DNA from: Fragilariopsis cylindrus CCMP1102
Taxonomy: Eukaryota > Bacillariophyta > Bacillariophyceae > Bacillariales > Bacillariaceae
Assembly (NCBI GenBank): GCA_900095095.1
Contig: FMBT01000035.1
Span: 1 to 49,832, forward strand
Direction: 5' to 3'
Length of the DNA stretch: 49,832 nt
The position numbers were made by a program, and so were the translations under genes. A model generated the notes under the pieces. It made no database searches, had not been told where the DNA came from, and saw only the letters and a program-made list of their open reading frames with translations. Below are positions 45,649-49,832 of the stretch, piece by piece. How positions within the stretch are numbered: position 1 is the first letter of the stretch; each line of letters begins with the position of its first letter.

Positions 45649-47901
45649 ATGGCAAAAAACATGAGCACAAAGGAAGATGATGGAGATGGAAACGACTCCC
45701 AACAAGAGAACGAGAAAATACAAAAAAAGGAGGATGAACAAGAAGATGATGTCGCCAAAAACAAGAAATTACAATCGAAAAAGAGAATTCAAATCATCAT
45801 ACGAATACTTCTATTTTTGCCGTACGTATTGGCTCCTATTTGGACATGTCTCCATCCAATAGTTTCTGTCCTTACAGGTGAAATGAAATGCCGTGGATGG
45901 TTCCTCGACGAACATTCTATCGAAACAAGATTCATGGATGGTCAAAGTCCCAACGAGATTCCATCTCATTTGAAAAATCTTGAAACTGGTTTACCGTCCT
46001 CACAACAGAACGACAACGACACCGGTAGTGCTACTAGTGAACCCTTGTCACTGTGTGACTTCTTTGCAGGTGATGGAGATCCTGACTACAACCCAAACAA
46101 CTTGATATGTCACTCGCATGGTGACCATTTTGATATTGCTATGATAAAACCCCTTTCCAACGCGCTTGACGCCACAGAAGAAGCTGTTGTTTTGGTTGTT
46201 CCCTCTCCCGAGGAGATATATCCACTACCGGTATCGTTGGATGATGAAGATACTAATAGTGGTGATGGTGGTATTATTTACGAAAAGAAGGACTGGGGTA
46301 CGAGTCGTCTACATCAAGCGTTGATTCAATCGATAAAACATCTCGCTGATCCGATCGGTACTCCTTGGCTTGCGAAATGTGTCTTGATAGTGACGCCAAC
46401 GATTACTAATAAAACTTCAAACAGTGATACTTCAAGTGTGAGGTCCTTAGACGAAACAGTTTCGTCGTTCTTAGATGCCTACCTTGGTCAACAAGAAATA
46501 CCGCGAGACTACCAGATAAATCGACAACATTCAAAACAACAACAACAGCAACAACATCAACAACAACAACAAATGGTACCGCAATTACCTCCTAGATTAT
46601 CGGGTGCCATTTTACGGAACTTACTTGTCTTACAGGTATTTGACGAATCAACCACCACCGATAAAGGCAACAAGAAAACGATTAATAATCGATCAACCGA
46701 TTTAGCTATTTTACCACAAGGTCAACGTGGAGTATTGCCTAACGCTGATTTGGTGTTTTTGGTTGGACGATTAATGGAACGGACAAACTTTATGAAAACT
46801 GCACACTATAAAACTTTTTTGACACATCCATACACACAGGAGTCAAAAGATGCAATGGTTTGGATCGATCAAAAGGTTGATAGATTGGGTCTTGACAAGA
46901 AGATGGCCACTAAAGTCAAGCTATGGGCGAATGGATTTGTCGACACTTCGTTATTTGCACGAACGTTAGCAGTCGGTCCTGTCCCACCCCACGCTGCTGC
47001 ATTAGATCGAGGAATTGATTCCCTAACTATCCGAGTGACGTTTACCGGTACAAGTACCTTCCGTCGTGATCCCGTAGTGGAATTTGTACAATACACTGAG
47101 TACTTAATTCGGTCTCTATCAAATCTGCACGAACGACTACATCATTCCTTTACGTTGTATCTGTTACCAACACCGAAAAAGTTCGTTTCACACATTGAAT
47201 ACCTATTGCCAAACATCTTGCTTTTATTACCGTTAGCCGTGCGTGCATTCGGCCTTATTTTTCCAGCGATGAAAGGTGGATTGGATCTAATGGCAACGGG
47301 AGGTGTAGGCCTTACAATTATTGTTGTTGCGATTACAATGGTTCTCTCTACGATTCTATCTCCTATATTATCCTCTTTGAGTAGTGGTATGGATAATAAT
47401 AGCCTACAAACTACGAATGCTATGTTACTGGTTTTATACGTGGTAGTGGCCATATCTTGGGTTCGACGAATACTTTGGCGTAAATGCGATGACCATTCTA
47501 TCAGCGATAAACCAGACAACAATGAAGAAGGATCAGAAGTCAATACCAATAATGACAACGCAGCAAGGAGTATTCGAACTCTCCAATTTCTATCGTGTGT
47601 CCTAGCAGCATATATCTTTGTTCCCATTGCTTTTGCACATGCTTCCTTGGCGTACCTTCCATCATTGTTATGGACACCTCTTCTAGCCTTTTGGGACTAT
47701 TCCTCAATGAAGAAAAGTACCGGTAATAAATTTGTTAATTATGCTGTGATACCGATCTTATGTTTACTGGTATTGGTCACTGCACCTCCTTTTTTCCTGG
47801 TTCCCCATATCTTTTCTACCTATACAGCATTTGTACAATTTGCTTACGCACCGTTGCATATGCTATTCTTTTTGCTGGTAACGAGCATCATTCTGTCCTG
47901 A
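45649..47901 (+). CDS. GAA1: GPI transamidase subunit GAA1 (GPAA1)
   Basis: GAA1 is the M28-peptidase-like, multi-span ER subunit of GPI transamidase, which attaches GPI anchors to proteins. The single exon encodes 750 residues without a break. After a charged cytosolic N-terminus is the first span (IIIRILLFLPYVLAPIWTCL), then a large lumenal domain. This includes GTSRLHQALIQSIKHLADPI, LRNLLVLQVFDESTTTD and ADLVFLVGRLMERTNF. The most diagnostic block is LIRSLSNLHERLHHSFTLYL followed by LPTPKKFVSHIEYLLP, matching the GAA1 motif in which a conserved SLxNLxERLHxSFxxYLL precedes the C-terminal spans. Several further hydrophobic spans follow to the end. Insertions are Gln-rich (46537-46571) and Ser/Asn-rich. 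Identity is secure from this block and topology. A GPI-type tail on the sorbosone-dehydrogenase-like protein in this window is coincidental. Confidence 0.88.
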   Translation: MAKNMSTKEDDGDGNDSQQENEKIQKKEDEQEDDVAKNKKLQSKKRIQIIIRILLFLPYVLAPIWTCLHPIVSVLTGEMKCRGWFLDEHSIETRFMDGQSPNEIPSHLKNLETGLPSSQQNDNDTGSATSEPLSLCDFFAGDGDPDYNPNNLICHSHGDHFDIAMIKPLSNALDATEEAVVLVVPSPEEIYPLPVSLDDEDTNSGDGGIIYEKKDWGTSRLHQALIQSIKHLADPIGTPWLAKCVLIVTPTITNKTSNSDTSSVRSLDETVSSFLDAYLGQQEIPRDYQINRQHSKQQQQQQHQQQQQMVPQLPPRLSGAILRNLLVLQVFDESTTTDKGNKKTINNRSTDLAILPQGQRGVLPNADLVFLVGRLMERTNFMKTAHYKTFLTHPYTQESKDAMVWIDQKVDRLGLDKKMATKVKLWANGFVDTSLFARTLAVGPVPPHAAALDRGIDSLTIRVTFTGTSTFRRDPVVEFVQYTEYLIRSLSNLHERLHHSFTLYLLPTPKKFVSHIEYLLPNILLLLPLAVRAFGLIFPAMKGGLDLMATGGVGLTIIVVAITMVLSTILSPILSSLSSGMDNNSLQTTNAMLLVLYVVVAISWVRRILWRKCDDHSISDKPDNNEEGSEVNTNNDNAARSIRTLQFLSCVLAAYIFVPIAFAHASLAYLPSLLWTPLLAFWDYSSMKKSTGNKFVNYAVIPILCLLVLVTAPPFFLVPHIFSTYTAFVQFAYAPLHMLFFLLVTSIILS

Positions 47902-48432
47902 ATTTTTTCCTTTTAAGTTATGCATAAATTTAAAGATATAAAATAAAAACAATACTCCCGAACCCTTTATTTTGAGTGGTTAGTCTATCTTCTAGTTGGT
48001 CTTTGTTATGCTATAACTTTCTTCCATGCTTTGTTAGAAAGTCAATAGTGAAGGCAGGTAATGCACATTTGTTTTTACTTATACAGCTAGATCAGAAAGA
48101 TGGTGGTAACTACGGTATCTTTCTTCGCGACGCTACATAATAATAAATTTCTGAGAGTGAGTTTATCCTTTTCTATTATTGTATGCCACTTTTTAATGCG
48201 AAAAGTCGCTTATTCTATGTTCGTTTGAAGTTCATCCATTTATCTGATCATCGTCAGATTAAGTAAGCCTTCGTGTATTTTTATGAGATTTTAATTTTGA
48301 GTCTCCAAACTTCAGTTGTTTTTCATTATTGTTTTAATGTTTGCATTCGATATCGATTTGGTACATGTCACGTGGTCATATCCTACATCCTATCTTTTCA
48401 GTTGATTCTCCTACAATCGTATATGTGATGGT
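47902..48432. other. Intergenic stretch between convergent genes
   Basis: No gene and no repeat of note. It holds the 3' flanks of GAA1 and of the minus-strand gene ending at 48433. Confidence 0.6.
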
Positions 48433-49460
48433 TCATTCATCAAAGAATCCGTCAACGATTGGACCAGTTTTTAGCTTGCGCATAGACGCAAAGTCTTTAA
48501 TGGAAAGTGGTGGAACACCAGAACTAACACTTGATTTTGAGTAGGCTTCGTACTCTCTATTAATTCCTGGACTGGTAAAATTGGTTTTACGACGAGTTCG
48601 TGTAATCTTGCTAGTTTTAGCAGGTGATAATGCTGAGTCCAACGTGAGTTGTTGTGTCTCGTCAAGGCGATTGAAATACTCCCGGGCACGATCAAGTTGA
48701 CCAGAGGATGACCGCTTCTTTGGTCGCCGACGAGTTTTATCGGCTTTATTGTTTTCGGATCTGATAGAATCCGCGAATTCCAAAGATACCCTACGAGATT
48801 CTTGATGGGTGTTTGTTGTTGTTGTTGTTGCTGCTGCTGTCGATGTTGTTGTTGCTGTTGTTGTTATAGGTGTCTCGTCTTGTTGTTCGCATCTTTCTTC
48901 TTCTTTCTTACCATCGACGTCGACTTCACAAACTTCTTGTGATAGAGCCAAAGACAGTGGTCGTTGATGACGACGTCGGTTACCAAACGTCTTTACCCTT
49001 TTTCGGGTGGTGGGAATGGGGAATGTGTCCATATTTCTTTTGTTGTCGTTGTCATTGTCATTCACTTTAACTTCTTCGTCCACTACTTCACAGTAACCAG
49101 ACACGGTAGATGTGTCGCCATCGCGTGTTGTTTCGTTGTTACCATCACTATGAGGACGACGATAATAGATTGGTCTACATAGTTCATCATCCCAACCAAC
49201 GACGATACCGGCACATACCTTGTCAGTACTCGACGACACGTCGACGATGGAGATCGTCTTGGTAATTTTACTCTTCCTCTGTTTTTCAATATTGCGTATA
49301 TTAATTGAAGAATCATATTTTTACTTCTATTATTAGTTTGTTCTTCTTCTTCGTTCGCTTCTTCACTGGAACTTTCGTTGTTGCTGATGTTTTCCTCCAA
49401 AATATTCCAAGAGTCTGACCTCCAAAAGATTTTCGTCGCAATGGCAACGGCCTTGTGCAT
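48433..49460 (-). CDS. Unknown Ser/Thr/Arg-rich protein, one frame break
   Basis: No recognised family. The chosen ATG at 49460 (MHKAVAIATKIFWRSDSWNI) is the first in frame; codons further upstream lack an ATG. After an acidic run (EEANEEEEQ) the frame breaks near 49315, in AAAAAT. It continues one base off with INIRNIEKQRKSKITKTISI, then CAGIVVGWDDELCRPIYYRR. The last piece faintly resembles the GVIVGWD core of the YccV/HspQ hemimethylated-DNA-binding fold, but I would not name it on this. The rest is low complexity with two basic patches (TTRKRVKTFGNRRRHQRP; KTRRRPKKRSSSGQLDRARE) that look like nuclear localisation signals. The C-terminus is SIKDFASMRKLKTGP then IVDGFFDE. The product of the longer frame beyond the break has a GTG in place of ATG, which supports joining the two parts. 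Confidence 0.5.
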
Positions 49461-49832
49461 TTGAGCATGATGTATGTTGGTTCTATCTACTACACGTTGT
49501 TTTGATTGTTCGATGGTTGGTATCGATTTTTTATGTGATGCATAAAAACAATCAGTATATTGTGTCAAGTCAAATAAAACACAAAAAGAAGTGATCCTAC
49601 GTATCAAACAATTTTGTTTCTTACCGTTTGGGAAGTTATTTAAAAATTCAAAAAATTATAAAAAATTCTGGCGCGGTCATTATTAATATGTACTTTTAGT
49701 AGGTATGAATAGGTATGAATCATATGCTTCCGTGCTGTTCGGCGCTGGCGAAGAAAAAAGAGAGGACAGCGAGCACAAGCCACGCCTTTTTTCCCTTTCG
49801 TGTAAAGTACGCATTACTTTTATGTAAGCAAA
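49461..49832. other. Window end, no gene seen
   Basis: An open minus-strand frame extends from 49460 to about 49607 without ATG, so an upstream exon of the last gene is possible (a TAG acceptor candidate lies near 49485). GGCGCGG occurs at 49671. Otherwise I see nothing. Confidence 0.4.

Noticed and set aside
1..49832. Genome-wide programmed -1 frameshifting as the main explanation
   Set aside because: No common slippery heptamer was seen at the sites, several sites are in low-complexity linkers, and long intact genes exist; sequence error is simpler. It remains testable.

Overview
This window is nuclear DNA of a protist alga, most probably a diatom. The case for that: short GT-AG introns of about 85-150 bases; AT-rich intergenic DNA full of microsatellites; proteins padded with Ser, Asn, Asp and Gln runs; and several protein families I know as typical of diatoms (the GDNPAVS-motif family, the long M6 peptidase, the Ca-independent-looking sorbosone dehydrogenase paralogue). 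There are no operons, CRISPR arrays, phage genes or bacterial-style signals. The genus cannot be fixed from this sequence.

Layout. 1-2472 (-): 5' part of condensin SMC2. 3119-5337 (+): secreted M6 metallopeptidase. 5492-6697 (-): unknown membrane-anchored protein. 7259-9005 (+): sorbosone-dehydrogenase-like secreted protein with three 66-base repeats. 9311-10868 (-): unknown protein with a CxxC...H motif. 11353-12692 (+): unknown coiled-coil protein. 12838-14545 (-): DTW-domain tRNA-modifying enzyme. 15158-17299 (+): NELF-A-like protein. 19035-19152 (-): 5S rRNA gene with an upstream TATA box. 19412-20377 (+): NmrA-like oxidoreductase with a duplicated 3' end. 21742-24655 (+): CNNM-type transporter with five exons. 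24844-30106 (-): RECQ4-like helicase with added GRF zinc finger and SAP domain. 30627-32975 (+): HTTM (gamma-carboxylase-like) membrane protein. 33489-34478 (-): GDNPAVS-family protein. 34479-37199: gene-free, rich in palindromes. 37200-39553 (+): kinesin-light-chain-like TPR protein. 39717-42356 (-): protein with a degenerate SNF2-like lobe. 42714-43159 (+): small membrane protein. 44923-45189 (-): Pkr1-like small membrane protein. 45649-47901 (+): GPI transamidase subunit GAA1. 48433-49460 (-): unknown.

The genes do not form one pathway. Weak themes are chromosome maintenance (SMC2, RECQ4, SNF2-like lobe) and the secretory pathway (M6, sorbosone dehydrogenase-like, HTTM, GAA1, Pkr1-like). 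Many pairs are divergent and share short promoters. Two of these carry E2F-like TTTCGCGC elements (RECQ4/HTTM and SNF2-like/small membrane protein), and one carries three perfect AP-1/bZIP-type TGASTCA sites.

The most striking feature is that twelve of the nineteen protein genes are broken by frame disruptions. At least 25 disruptions could be read, and every one has the same sign: the reading frame resumes as if one base were missing. The conserved protein sequence continues across each break. The likely cause is deletion-biased residual error in a long-read assembly. The other genes (RECQ4-like, CNNM, GAA1, NmrA and three short ones) are intact, so the pattern should be checked before any break is called a pseudogene.
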